Source: Aquidulcibacter paucihalophilus (GTDB taxonomy: Bacteria; Pseudomonadota; Alphaproteobacteria; Caulobacterales; Aquidulcibacteraceae). Taken from it: a stretch of DNA of 64,000 nt. Position 1 is the stretch's first letter. Each line of letters starts with the position of its first letter. Positions 33,323 through 42,322 of this stretch are shown here, piece after piece. Made by a program: the position numbers and the translations under genes. Below the pieces are notes generated by a model. The model searched no databases. It was not told the origin of the DNA and saw only the letters and a list, made by a program, of their open reading frames with translations. The stretch spans positions 1 through 64,000 of the forward strand of contig NZ_NCSQ01000144.1 in NCBI RefSeq assembly GCF_002105465.1, read 5' to 3'.

Positions 33323-34501
33323 TTATCGGCTCAATTCACGCATGGCCCGATCAAGACCTTGGATTGTCATGGGGAACATACGGTCACGCCCGATTACATC
33401 GCGGATCAAGTTTACAGACGGAGTATGATCCCAGTGCCGCTCTGGCACCGGATTGATCCAGATAAGATGGGGATAGACGTCCGATACGCGTTTGAGCCAC
33501 GCCGCACCCGGCTCTTCATTCCAATGCTCGACACTACCACCGGGATAGGTGATCTCATACGGGCTCATGGTCGCATCGCCCACAAACACAACCTTATAGT
33601 CGGCTGGAAACTTATGCAGCACGTCCCAAGTCGGCAGTTTCTCGGCATTGCGGCGGCGATTATCCTTCCACACTTCCTCGTAAATGCAGTTGTGGAAGTA
33701 GAAATATTCCATATGCTTGAACTCGGTCCGCGCCGCAGAAAACAGCTCTTCGCATACCTTAATATGGGCGTCCATCGAGCCACCAATATCAAAGAAAATC
33801 AGCACTTTCACCGTATTTCTGCGCTCTGGCCGCATGACAACATCGAGATAGCCATTCCGCGCGGTCGTATCAATTGTCCCTTTGAGGTCGAGTTCGGAAG
33901 GGGCACCATCTCGAGCCCAGCGGCGCAAGCGGCGTAGCGCGACTTTGATGTTGCGGGTACCAAGCTCAACCTGATCATCCAGGTTCTTATACTCGCGCTT
34001 GTCCCAAACTTTGACGGCTCGACCATGACGGCCTTCCTTTTGACCAATACGGACGCCTTCAGGATTATAGCCATTAGCGCCAAAGGGCGAAGTACCGCCC
34101 GTTCCGATCCATTTATTGCCGCCTTCGTGCCGCTCTTTCTGCTCTTCGAGGCGCTTCTGCAGCGTCTCCATCAGCTTTTCCCAACCGCCTAAGCTCTCAA
34201 TCTCAGCTTTTTCCTCTTCGGTGAGATATTTTTCCGTTAGGGCACGCAACCAATCCTCAGGTATCGCCGCAGCCAGGGCATCACTGGTCTTCTCTAAGCC
34301 TTTGAAGACATGCCCAAAGACGCGGTCGAATTTGTCGAGATTCCGCTCATCCTTCACCAGTGCCGAGCGCGACAAATAATAGAATTCTGTGATGTCGCTC
34401 TCAATCACTTCCTTATCCATCGCCTCCATCAGAAGCAGATATTCCTTCAGGCTGATAGGAACCTTGGCGTCGCGAAGTTCAGAGAAGAAGCGTTGAAACA
34501 T
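33323..34501 (-). CDS. VWA domain (CoxE-like) protein
   Basis: The protein has 392 residues. It starts MFQRFFSELRDAKVPISLKEYLLLMEAMDK, as in CoxE-like proteins. The VWA segment begins TVKVLIFFDIGGSMDAHIKVCEELFSAARTEF, with the metal-site motif in the form Asp-x-Gly-Gly-Ser instead of the common Asp-x-Ser-x-Ser, and later FVGDATMSPYEI. A glycine-rich stretch around GTGGTSPFGANGYNPEGVRIG precedes it. Such proteins work with MoxR AAA ATPases; the likely partner is at 37293-38150, on the same strand but separated by the sulfur locus. Chaperone or metal-insertion roles are family-level guesses. Confidence 0.85.
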   Translation of the reverse strand: MFQRFFSELRDAKVPISLKEYLLLMEAMDKEVIESDITEFYYLSRSALVKDERNLDKFDRVFGHVFKGLEKTSDALAAAIPEDWLRALTEKYLTEEEKAEIESLGGWEKLMETLQKRLEEQKERHEGGNKWIGTGGTSPFGANGYNPEGVRIGQKEGRHGRAVKVWDKREYKNLDDQVELGTRNIKVALRRLRRWARDGAPSELDLKGTIDTTARNGYLDVVMRPERRNTVKVLIFFDIGGSMDAHIKVCEELFSAARTEFKHMEYFYFHNCIYEEVWKDNRRRNAEKLPTWDVLHKFPADYKVVFVGDATMSPYEITYPGGSVEHWNEEPGAAWLKRVSDVYPHLIWINPVPERHWDHTPSVNLIRDVIGRDRMFPMTIQGLDRAMRELSR

Positions 34502-34621
34502 GGGCGTGTAACCTGAGACATTTGAGATTTATCTCCGACATTAGAGAAGCCAGCGCACTTGTCGAGTGCCCGACACCTAGAATTAGCGCGCAGGCTTAAC
34601 CCCCGGGGCCGAAATCGCGAC

Positions 34622-35494
34622 CTAGTTGGGGATTGTCCCGGAGACGGGGATCAACAGAAAGCGCTTTCCGGCTTGATCGGCTGGGGGAAAGTAGCCTGCC
34701 CGCATATTAACTTGGACCGAGGGCAATAGAAGCACAGGCGGGGCTAAGCTTTTGTCCCGGGTTTGCCGCATGGCAACAAATTCTGCCTCCGACACACCAT
34801 CATGGATATGAATATTGTGGGCGCGCTGCGTGGCGACATCGCTTTCCCACGCATAATGATCCCGGCCAGCAGCCTTATAATCATGACACATCCAGAGCTT
34901 GGTCTCAGGCGGCAGGGCGAAGATTTTCTGGATCGAGCGATAGAGAGCGGCCGCATCACCCCCTGGGAAATCGCACCGTGCGGTGCCGTAGTCGGGCATG
35001 AACAAAGTGTCGCCGACAAAAACATGAGAACCAATATGATAGGCAACGCAGGCGGGTGTGTGACCTGGCATATGGATGACCCTGATCTCTTGTCCGCCAA
35101 ACTGCAGGACCTGGCCATCTGTCGCCAATATATCGAATTCCCCACCCGTCATGCTCAGATCATCGGCTCGAAACACAGGGGCAAAGGTCTTCTGGATTTT
35201 GTCGATAGAGCTACCGATTACAATCTTCGCGCCAGTCTGGGCCTTCAAAAACGGGGCAGAGCTTAGGTGATCGGCATGGACATGGGTTTCTAGAATATAG
35301 TCAATCTTGGCCCCCTGCTCTGCAGCGGCGTCGAGAACGGCCTGAGCCGATCGGGTCGAAAGGGAGCCACCTCGATGATCATAGTCCAAAACAGGGTCGA
35401 TGATGACTGCCCGCGACGTCTCAAGATCAACGACCAGATAGGTGATCGTAAACGTGGTCTCATCGAAAAATGCGGTGACAATTGGCTCTGACAT
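34622..35494 (-). CDS. MBL-fold hydrolase, Blh/ETHE1-like persulfide dioxygenase
   Basis: The protein has 290 residues. The metallo-beta-lactamase metal motif is ILETHVHADHLSSAPFL; further ligands are in HMPGHTPACVAYHIG (His), FVGDTLFMPDYGTARCDFPGGDA (Asp) and LWMCHDYKAAGRD (His). The spacing and the G-T-A-R-C-D-F-P-G-G-D-A segment match the Blh/ETHE1 group, which oxidises glutathione persulfide. It is divergent from a BigR-type repressor, with paired palindromes between them. Rhodanese and TauE/SafE genes follow that repressor. The set is the known sulfide-detoxification layout. Confidence 0.88.
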   Translation of the reverse strand: MSEPIVTAFFDETTFTITYLVVDLETSRAVIIDPVLDYDHRGGSLSTRSAQAVLDAAAEQGAKIDYILETHVHADHLSSAPFLKAQTGAKIVIGSSIDKIQKTFAPVFRADDLSMTGGEFDILATDGQVLQFGGQEIRVIHMPGHTPACVAYHIGSHVFVGDTLFMPDYGTARCDFPGGDAAALYRSIQKIFALPPETKLWMCHDYKAAGRDHYAWESDVATQRAHNIHIHDGVSEAEFVAMRQTRDKSLAPPVLLLPSVQVNMRAGYFPPADQAGKRFLLIPVSGTIPN

Positions 35495-35528
35495 AATCCT
35501 TCTCCATCGTGCTGGATGATAGGCTTGA

Positions 35529-35557
35529 CTAAATATTAGATTTTGCTAATTTAGCAA
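35529..35557. promoter_or_regulatory. two palindromes between blh-like and bigR-like genes
   Basis: CTAAATATTAG (35529-35539) and TTGCTAATTTAGCAA (35543-35557) are both inverted repeats in the AT-rich divergent region. BigR/SqrR repressors bind AT-rich palindromes containing TTAG-CTAA-type halves in this position. A third half-site (GCTAAT) follows at 35560-35565. Sulfide-responsive control of both directions is inferred. Confidence 0.65.
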
Positions 35558-35581
35558 GTGCTAATTTATGGAGCTTCGTAA

Positions 35582-35914
35582 ATGCCCTCGGAAGTCGAGC
35601 TTGAACAAACAGCACGTGACATGGCCGCTCGCGCTGGCTTGGTAGCTAAATTATTGAAAGCACTTGGCAATGAACGACGTCTTTTGGTGCTATGCCAGTT
35701 AGTTGAAATGGGTGAAGCCAACGCAGGTGCGCTCGGCACAGCGATTGGCCTTAGTCAATCAGCGATGAGCCAACATCTCGCGGTGATGCGCGAAGAAGGC
35801 CTTTTGTCGACGCGGCGAGAGGGCACCACAATCTTTTACTCCATCGCTGACCCAAAGCTGACTGAACTGATGGAGACCCTCCACCATCTCTATTGCAGCC
35901 CAAACGCTGCCTGA
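35582..35914 (+). CDS. ArsR-family repressor, BigR/SqrR-like
   Basis: The protein has 110 residues. The winged HTH core is LLKALGNERRLLVLCQLVEMGEANAGALGTAIGLSQSAMSQHLAVMREEGLLSTRREGTTIFYSIADPKL. Two cysteines, one in RLLVLCQL (near residue 40) and one in HHLYCSPN (near 105), sit where BigR and SqrR have their redox pair that forms a polysulfide bridge or disulfide. Metal ligands of ArsR/SmtB are absent. It should repress the divergent MBL hydrolase and its own operon until sulfide or persulfide is present. Confidence 0.85.
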   Translation: MPSEVELEQTARDMAARAGLVAKLLKALGNERRLLVLCQLVEMGEANAGALGTAIGLSQSAMSQHLAVMREEGLLSTRREGTTIFYSIADPKLTELMETLHHLYCSPNAA

Positions 35915-35939
35915 CCCCCTTAAACCTCAGGAGTGAAAC

Positions 35940-36479
35940 ATGCCCCTCAAAGCCATTTCCATTGAAGAAGCAAAGCGCCTCCTCGCCGATGGCGCGCGGC
36001 TGGTGGATGTACGCGAGGCCGATGAAGTCGCTCGCGAACGCATTGGATTGGCCAAAAGCGTCCCATTGTCCCGTTTGGACGAGGCTTTACCGCTTACGGG
36101 CGATCAGGCCATTATCTTCCACTGTAAAGCCGGGAATCGGACCGCCGCACATGCCAGCCGACTAGCTGCCGCCACTACATGCGATGCTTATGTACTTGAA
36201 GGTGGTATCGAAGCTTGGAAGGCGGCCGGCCTGCCCGTCATCACAGACAAGAGTCAACCGATTGAAATTATGCGCCAAGTTCAAATTACCGCAGGCAGCC
36301 TGGTGTTGCTTGGCGTTATTCTTGGCACATGGGTTCATCCTGGCTTTTTTGGCCTGTCCGCTTTCATCGGAGCAGGGCTGACTTTCGCGGGGACAACGGG
36401 CTGGTGCGGGATGGCGAAAGTCTTGGCCCTTATGCCATGGAACCGGCCTCAAACATCCCTGCCCCTCAAGGCAGGGTGA
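35940..36479 (+). CDS. rhodanese domain fused to DUF2892 membrane domain
   Basis: The protein has 179 residues. The rhodanese domain (1-105) contains RLVDVREADEVARERIGLAKSVPLSRL and the active-site loop FHCKAGNRTAAHA with the catalytic Cys. The C-terminal part (about 115-179) has two hydrophobic helices and GWCGMAKVLALMPWN, the DUF2892 pattern. The combination carries sulfane sulfur at the membrane. It is 25 bp after bigR and 3 bp before the exporter, so it is in the same operon. Confidence 0.9.
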   Translation: MPLKAISIEEAKRLLADGARLVDVREADEVARERIGLAKSVPLSRLDEALPLTGDQAIIFHCKAGNRTAAHASRLAAATTCDAYVLEGGIEAWKAAGLPVITDKSQPIEIMRQVQITAGSLVLLGVILGTWVHPGFFGLSAFIGAGLTFAGTTGWCGMAKVLALMPWNRPQTSLPLKAG

Positions 36480-36482
36480 GCC

Positions 36483-37271
36483 ATGGACCCCGCCACTCTC
36501 ATTGCCGCCCTAGGATCGGGGCTTCTGATTGGAGCCATTTTGGGCTTGATTGGCGGTGGCGGATCCATCCTAGCCGTTCCCCTTCTTCTCTATGTGGTTG
36601 GGGTCGTAGATCCCCATACGGCCATCGGAACGGCGGCGGTCTCTGTGGCAGCCAATGCTTTACTAGGCCTATGGGCGCACGCTCGCGCTCATAATGTGAA
36701 ATGGCGATGTGCGTTCATGTTTTCAGCCTTCGGTGTCTTGGGCGCGACCTTGGGCAGCAGTCTGGGCAAGGCGATGGACGGCCAAAAGCTGCTCACGTTG
36801 TTTGGCTTTGTTATGATCGCTGTTGGAATTCTTGCTGCCCGCAAGCCCACCCGGATTGAAGCACCCGATGTCCGGCTATCGCTCGCGAGCGCCCCCATCC
36901 TCATGCCTCGATTAATCGCCAGCGGAACTGGAGTTGGGCTGGCGTCTGGCTTTTTTGGGATCGGCGGCGGCTTTCTGATCGTTCCGGGTCTAATGTGGGC
37001 CACCAGCATGCCAATAAGCATTGCAGTAGGCACTTCGCTCGTGAGCGTAGCAGCCTTTGGCACCGCGACAACGACCAGCTATGCGTTGTCTGGGCTTGTA
37101 AACTGGCCCGTCGCTGGACTGATGATTGCCGGAGGTTTGCTGGGCAGTACCTTGGGCACAAGGGCCAGCCAATCCCTTGGCCAGCACAAACGTGCGCTCG
37201 CTTTGGTCTTTGCAACCGTCGTGGTTCTCGTGGGAGCTTGGATTGTTTGGACGGGGATAGGCAAACTCTAG
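36483..37271 (+). CDS. TauE/SafE (TSUP) family anion exporter
   Basis: The transporter has 262 residues with about 8 membrane helices. The two half-repeats show GLIGGGGSILAVPLLLYVVGVVDPHTAIGTAAVSVAANALLG and GFFGIGGGFLIVPGLMWATSMPISIAVGTSLVSVAAFGTATTTSYALSG, the TSUP signature. Members export sulfite, sulfoacetate or thiosulfate. In this operon, export of sulfite made by the persulfide dioxygenase is the natural role, inferred from context. It is the last gene; the convergent MoxR gene ends 21 bp away. Confidence 0.9.
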   Translation: MDPATLIAALGSGLLIGAILGLIGGGGSILAVPLLLYVVGVVDPHTAIGTAAVSVAANALLGLWAHARAHNVKWRCAFMFSAFGVLGATLGSSLGKAMDGQKLLTLFGFVMIAVGILAARKPTRIEAPDVRLSLASAPILMPRLIASGTGVGLASGFFGIGGGFLIVPGLMWATSMPISIAVGTSLVSVAAFGTATTTSYALSGLVNWPVAGLMIAGGLLGSTLGTRASQSLGQHKRALALVFATVVVLVGAWIVWTGIGKL

Positions 37272-37292
37272 GACCGCCCCGTCTGAAACAAT

Positions 37293-38150
37293 TTAACCGC
37301 GGGTTTCGCGCCGTGCCAAAAATGCCAGACGCTCAAATAAGGCAACATCCTGCTCGTTCTTCAATAGCGCGCCGTGCAAGGGCGGGATCAGCTTTGAAGG
37401 ATCCTTTTGCTTGATCGCATCGAGGTCGATGTCATCCGTTACCAAGAGCTTGAGCCAGTCCAGCAATTCGGACGTTGATGGCTTTTTCTTCAGGCCAGGC
37501 ACTTTGCGCATGTCGTAGAAACTAGCTAGCGCATTGGAAATCAGACGTTTTTTGATGCCGGGGAAGTGGACGTCTATGATCGACTGCATCGTGTCTTCAT
37601 CTGGGAACTTAATGTAGTGGAAGAAACAGCGACGCAGGAAAGCGTCTGGCAATTCCTTTTCATTATTCGACGTGATGATCACGATGGGGCGCTCAACCGC
37701 TTTGATGGTTTCGCCCGTCTCATAGACGTGGAATTCCATCCGATCTAATTCTTGCAAGAGGTCGTTTGGAAACTCGATGTCGGCCTTATCAATCTCATCG
37801 ATCAAAAGCACGCAGCGGCCCTTATGCTCAAAGGCTTCCCACATCTTGCCCTTTTTGATGTAGTTTTTCACGTCCTTGACACGCTCGTCGCCCAACTGGC
37901 TATCTCGCAGGCGGCTTACGGCATCATATTCATAAAGACCCTGCACGGCCTTCGTGGTCGATTTAATATGCCACTCTAACAAGGGAAGGCCCAATGCCTT
38001 TGCCACTTCGATCGCCAGGACGGTTTTGCCGGTTCCAGGTTCACCCTTAATCAACAGGGGGCGCTCCAATTTGATGGCCGCATTAACTGCGACTTTCAAA
38101 TCATCCGTCGCCACATAATTCTTCGAGCCCTCAAACCGCATCCCTAGCAC
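37293..38150 (-). CDS. MoxR-family AAA+ ATPase
   Basis: The protein has 285 residues. Walker A is [16 protein letters not shown] (about 36-51), Walker B [15 protein letters not shown], sensor 1 [28 protein letters not shown] (with the Arg finger). This is the MoxR group, which works with VWA-domain partners. Immediate neighbours do not encode one; the best candidate is the CoxE-like protein at 33323-34501, further along the same strand. The divergent operon at 38343 has no obvious link. Confidence 0.9.
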   Translation of the reverse strand: [285 protein letters not shown]

Positions 38151-38342
38151 TCCTGATCATCTTGTTTTTGTCAACTTGCGGACAGGCTAACAGGCATGGG
38201 GTGGTTGGAGCAAGTGCTGTTTGCCGAGGGCTCGTCAGGTTTGGGGCGCCTGTTTTTTGGGCAGGCCTGCGCAAGACACACTCAGTCCGCTTGACAGATG
38301 GCGCGCTCGCCCGTGGAGTGCGCTCGCACAAGGGGAAACACC

Positions 38343-39860
38343 ATGGCGCGCGCGCCGGACAAGTTAAGTGACATGGCTGCGCCACCGCGCCCTGGCCAAG
38401 AAGGGCCATTTGAAGGCTATCATCTCGGTGCAGCTTATGACGAGATGTTTGACGCCAAAGGCGATCCCCGCCCAGGCTGGGCCGGGCTTTACAATCGTTT
38501 GAGCCAAGCCACACCGCAGAGCCTACGCGACCTGCAAGCCAATATCGACCGCACCTTCATGGCCCAAGGGGTTACGTTCACAGTCTATGGCCATGAAGAT
38601 TCGACAGAGCGGATTATCCCCACTGATATTTTGCCGCGCATCATCCCAGCGGCCGAATGGGACAAATTAGAGCGCGGCTTTAAGCAACGCCTAGAAGCTT
38701 TAAACCTGTTTTTGGCCGACATTTACGGCGATCAAGCCATCATCAATAATGGCTATGTGCCGCGAGACCTCATTCTAGGCTCGTCCAATTATCGTCGCGA
38801 GATGTTGGGCGTTGAAGTGCCGCACGGGGCCTATGTCAACATTTGCGGCACGGACGTCATCCGGCGCGAAGATGGGGCTTATGTGGTACTCGAAGATAAT
38901 CTTCGGGTACCCTCAGGTGTCTCTTACATGTTGTCTAACCGCGATGCGGTTAAACGCGCATTCCCAGACCTTTACCGTGCCGCGCGCGTGCGCCCGGTTG
39001 AATCCTATCCTGACGACTTGCTGGCCATGCTGAAGAGCCTCGCGAGTGAGTATCAGCCAGATCCAACAGTGGTGGTGCTCACGCCCGGCGTCTTTAACTC
39101 TGCCTATTTTGAGCATGCCTTCTTGGCGCGCTTGATGGGAACGCCCTTGGTGGAAGGGCGCGATTTGGCCATTCATGACAATGTCGTTTACATGCGCACA
39201 ACATCTGGCTTGAAGCGGGTAGACGTCATTTATCGCCGTGTTGATGACGCCTTTGTCGACCCCCTTGCCTTTCGTCCGGATTCTACCCTTGGTGTTGCTG
39301 GGCTTATGAATGCGTATCGCGCCGGCAATGTGGTAATCGCCAATGCGCCAGGTGCCGGTGTCGCCGATGATAAGGCGGTCTATGCCTATACCCCGCAAAT
39401 CATCAAACATTATCTCGACCAAGACCCAATCATCGACATTGTTGAAACCTTTTTGTGTCGAGAGAAAAGCCAGATGTCGCATGTCTTGGCCAATCTCGAT
39501 AAACTTGTCGTCAAGGCGGTTGGCGAGAGCGGCGGCTATGGCATGTTGATCGGGCCACATGCCACCAAAGCCCAAATTGAAGAATTTGCCGCCAAGATTA
39601 AGGCCGACCCGGACAATTATATCGCCCAACCCACCATCTCGCTGTCGACGGCACCGACCTATATTGATGGGGCGGTTGAGACGCGCCACGTCGATTTGCG
39701 ACCCTTCATCCTCTGCGGTGCCAAAATGACGCTAACTCCGGGAGCTCTGACCCGTGTCGCGCTGCGCAAAGGCTCGCTGGTGGTGAACTCAAGCCAAGGG
39801 GGTGGCTCCAAAGATACATGGGTCCTGTCGGGGCCAAGTGATGGGCGGGCACGGTCATGA
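38343..39860 (+). CDS. circularly permuted ATP-grasp type 2 protein
   Basis: The protein has about 505 residues from ATG 38343, with GGGG 7 nt ahead; in-frame starts further upstream are weaker. Markers are [69 protein letters not shown] and [30 protein letters not shown], then [25 protein letters not shown] (ATP-grasp Lys and loop) and [41 protein letters not shown]. This CPA2-type ligase is expected to make an amide or peptide bond with ATP. It overlaps the alpha-E gene by ATGA and heads a three-gene operon. Confidence 0.92.
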   Translation: MARAPDKLSDMAAPPRPGQEGPFEGYHLGAAYDEMFDAKGDPRPGWAGLYNRLSQATPQSLRDLQANIDRTFMAQGVTFTVYGHEDSTERIIPTDILPRIIPAAEWDKLERGFKQRLEALNLFLADIYGDQAIINNGYVPRDLILGSSNYRREMLGVEVPHGAYVNICGTDVIRREDGAYVVLEDNLRVPSGVSYMLSNRDAVKRAFPDLYRAARVRPVESYPDDLLAMLKSLASEYQPDPTVVVLTPGVFNSAYFEHAFLARLMGTPLVEGRDLAIHDNVVYMRTTSGLKRVDVIYRRVDDAFVDPLAFRPDSTLGVAGLMNAYRAGNVVIANAPGAGVADDKAVYAYTPQIIKHYLDQDPIIDIVETFLCREKSQMSHVLANLDKLVVKAVGESGGYGMLIGPHATKAQIEEFAAKIKADPDNYIAQPTISLSTAPTYIDGAVETRHVDLRPFILCGAKMTLTPGALTRVALRKGSLVVNSSQGGGSKDTWVLSGPSDGRARS

Positions 39861-40822
39861 TGTTATCGCGCGTTGCAGACAGTTTTTACTGGATTGGCCG
39901 TTATACCGAACGGGCGGAGCATGCTTGCCGTGTGCTGCAGATCACTTTGACTGCGGGGCTTGAGGCAGGTGCCGAAGAAGCGGAAATCACCACCGAGCGC
40001 GCGATGCGGGCTTTGGGTGCTGCGCCCATGGCAGCGCGCATGGATGCGCTAGAGGAAGCCCGTCTTCTGACCTTTGGCGGCAAGGGCGAGATTTCTTCCA
40101 TCCACACAGCTGTATTCGCTGCACGCGAGAACGCCCGCCAAGTGCGAGATCAAATCACCACCGAAATGTGGGAACGGTTAAATCGCCTCTATTTTCGGGT
40201 GCGTGAGACCGCGGCCAAACGCAATTTCAATCAAATCGCGGCAGGCTTCTTTGAAGAGACCATCAATGACCTGCATGCCTTTAAAGGCATTGTTTCGGGC
40301 ACTATGAGCCATGGTGAAGGTTTCCATTTTTTATCGATGGGTCGCGCCATTGAGCGGGCGCAATTAATTGTTCGCCTACTTGATCTGCATTTTGGTGAAA
40401 AACAGGCGGCAATCGGTGATTTCGGCTGGGTGCAGCTTTTGCGCATGTGCTGTGGCTTGGAACCGTATTTGCGGGTGAAGACTGCGACGTTTCGACGTGA
40501 TCAAATCGCAGACTTTCTGGTCTTGGACCCGTACTTCCCGAGGTCGTTGCGCTTTTGTGCCAATACGATTGCCGAACATATTGATGCGGTTGGCGCGCTG
40601 GCTGATGAGCGCGCACGCGAAACCTGCACCCGCTTATCAGGCAGGCTTGCAGCCCGCCTAAACTTCGCCGTGCTAGAAGAAGTAACCGGAAAGAGCGGAC
40701 AAGCCTTTATCGCGCAAGTCGCCGATGATTGTATCGCGATCTCAGATGCGGTTCACGCAGCCTTTATAAGCTATTCTTTGGCAGATCGCCTGCCCGGGAC
40801 CAGCACATTGGGAGTGCGTTGA
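39857..40822 (+). CDS. alpha-E domain (DUF403) protein
   Basis: The protein has 321 residues and is nearly all helical. It starts [28 protein letters not shown], as alpha-E proteins do (the two adjacent ATGs at 39857 and 39860 are both possible). Further elements are [57 protein letters not shown] and [27 protein letters not shown]. Alpha-E proteins pair with CPA2 ATP-grasp enzymes and transglutaminases in a conserved trio. Its biochemical role is not established. It overlaps both neighbours, which implies a complex or equimolar expression. Confidence 0.92.
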   Translation: MMLSRVADSFYWIGRYTERAEHACRVLQITLTAGLEAGAEEAEITTERAMRALGAAPMAARMDALEEARLLTFGGKGEISSIHTAVFAARENARQVRDQITTEMWERLNRLYFRVRETAAKRNFNQIAAGFFEETINDLHAFKGIVSGTMSHGEGFHFLSMGRAIERAQLIVRLLDLHFGEKQAAIGDFGWVQLLRMCCGLEPYLRVKTATFRRDQIADFLVLDPYFPRSLRFCANTIAEHIDAVGALADERARETCTRLSGRLAARLNFAVLEEVTGKSGQAFIAQVADDCIAISDAVHAAFISYSLADRLPGTSTLGVR

Positions 40823-41820
40823 TGCGCCTCGAGATTACGCATGAGACCCGCTATACCTATTCTGCCCCCGTCCGTGAAAGCGTGATGGAGTTATGGTTGC
40901 AGCCCCTAACGCTGCCGATGCAACGCTTGGTGGGCTTTGATATTGTGACCGAACCACGCGCCAAAATGATGACCTATCGCGATTGGCTGGGCAATATCGT
41001 CTATCATTTTGATGTCCCCGCCAAGCATACTGAGCTTGTGATCCGATCACGCGCGATGGTTGAAACCTATGAGAGGACCGAACCCCTTCCTGCCAAAGTT
41101 GACCCAGGTGCTTGGGCACATTTGCGCAGCGATGAAGTTCGCAGCCGCTATTACGACATGATGCGTCCATCGACCTTTGTCGACGGTTCAGGCCACCTAG
41201 AGACCTTTATGCGTGAGCACGATCTTTTGGCTTTGCCACCTGATCCACTAACGGGTCTCAGAGTTTTGAACCGTGAAATCTACGGGGCCTTTGATTATTT
41301 GCCAGGCTTTACCGCCGCCGATAGCCCGATAGATGCAGCGCTTGAGCACCGCAAAGGTGTCTGCCAAGACTTTACCCATATCATGCTGGCAGTAGCCCGC
41401 CATTGGGGGATCCCATCGCGTTATGTATCCGGCTATCTCGCCCGTACCGAACAGGATACCCAAATCCGCTCGGTGCCAGATGCCTCCCATGCTTGGGTGG
41501 AATGTTATCTGCCAGAGCAAGGCTGGGTCGGCTTTGACCCAACCAATGACATGCTGGCCAATGAGCGCCACGTGGTTGTTGCCTACGGTCGCGACTATGC
41601 CGATGTGCCCCCAACCCGTGGGGTTCTCAAAGGCGATGCCGACAGTCTGCTGGAGGTCGATGTTCATGTGCGCCAGGCAGAACGCCTCTCTTTAGACAGC
41701 GATTTTCTAAAAGTCGTGCGCTCACCGCGCACGCGGCCCGACCAGTTTATTGCGGCAACCAAGCCACAGAGGTCGATTGCGCTTGAAATGCAGCACCAGA
41801 TGGAGCAGCAACAGCAATAA
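40822..41820 (+). CDS. transglutaminase-like cysteine protease
   Basis: The enzyme has about 332 residues from ATG 40822, which overlaps the alpha-E stop (TGATG); GGAG lies 7 nt upstream. The N-terminal domain begins RLEITHETRYTYSAPVRESVMELWLQPL, the bacterial transglutaminase N-terminal pattern. The catalytic triad is Cys in HRKGVCQDFTHIMLAVARHWGIPSRYVSGYL, His in DASHAWVECYLPEQGWVGFDP and Asp in FDPTND. It would hydrolyse amides or crosslinks. Being the third gene of the ATP-grasp/alpha-E operon, it may undo or complete the modification made by the first gene. Confidence 0.92.
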   Translation: MRLEITHETRYTYSAPVRESVMELWLQPLTLPMQRLVGFDIVTEPRAKMMTYRDWLGNIVYHFDVPAKHTELVIRSRAMVETYERTEPLPAKVDPGAWAHLRSDEVRSRYYDMMRPSTFVDGSGHLETFMREHDLLALPPDPLTGLRVLNREIYGAFDYLPGFTAADSPIDAALEHRKGVCQDFTHIMLAVARHWGIPSRYVSGYLARTEQDTQIRSVPDASHAWVECYLPEQGWVGFDPTNDMLANERHVVVAYGRDYADVPPTRGVLKGDADSLLEVDVHVRQAERLSLDSDFLKVVRSPRTRPDQFIAATKPQRSIALEMQHQMEQQQQ

Positions 41821-42322
41821 AATTGCAGTAACTAAATACCGGGCTTGAGCCGCCGGATTTAATTGGCGCACGACGTGCTCTCATCGAAAGAAAGCTAGGA
41901 TAGCCGATTTCAGGATACGCGCCTGAGGTGAAAACTCAAGATTTTCCAAGTTAGCGCTGTCAAAGTGATTTTCCCCAAAACCCACATCGCTCCGGAGTTT
42001 TATTGCACTATAATCAATGCAGTAAAATGAAAGATTAGTCAGCAGCCTGTCTAGATGGCACGACATTTTCCCCAATCAGGTTACCAAAAATTATATCATT
42101 TCTGAATGGAAAATGAACAGGGGCAACATGGCGAATTCCCCAGATGAGTGAATCAGGGTTCTACCCTGCGATTACTTAAATCAAATAATAAATGAGAATG
42201 ATTAGCAGGAAAATCGCCATTCCCAGAGGTTCTCCTGTGGTAACATGTGCAATTTAGGTCTTCTCATTAGAGCGACGCAATGTAAAAGCAAAAAAACGAA
42301 TTTTAAAGGTGGAGGATTGTGT
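41821..42322. other. AT-rich intergenic region containing a Fur-box-like site
   Basis: About 500 bp without a supported gene. It is clearly more AT-rich than its surroundings, as expected of a promoter region or a remnant. A weak GC-rich inverted repeat (CCGG...CCGG at about 41839-41856) may end the preceding operon. The only specific site seen is the Fur-box-like element at 42193-42207. Confidence 0.4.
42193..42207. promoter_or_regulatory. Fur-box-like element TGAGAATGATTAGCA
   Basis: The 15-mer fits the 7-1-7 Fur consensus TGATAATnATTATCA at 12 of 14 defined positions; the two differences are at positions 4 and 13. It lies 116 bp upstream of the TetR-family ATG. Iron control of that regulator would follow. 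In alphaproteobacteria the same motif can also be recognised by Mur or Irr-type proteins, so the binder is not certain. Confidence 0.5.
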
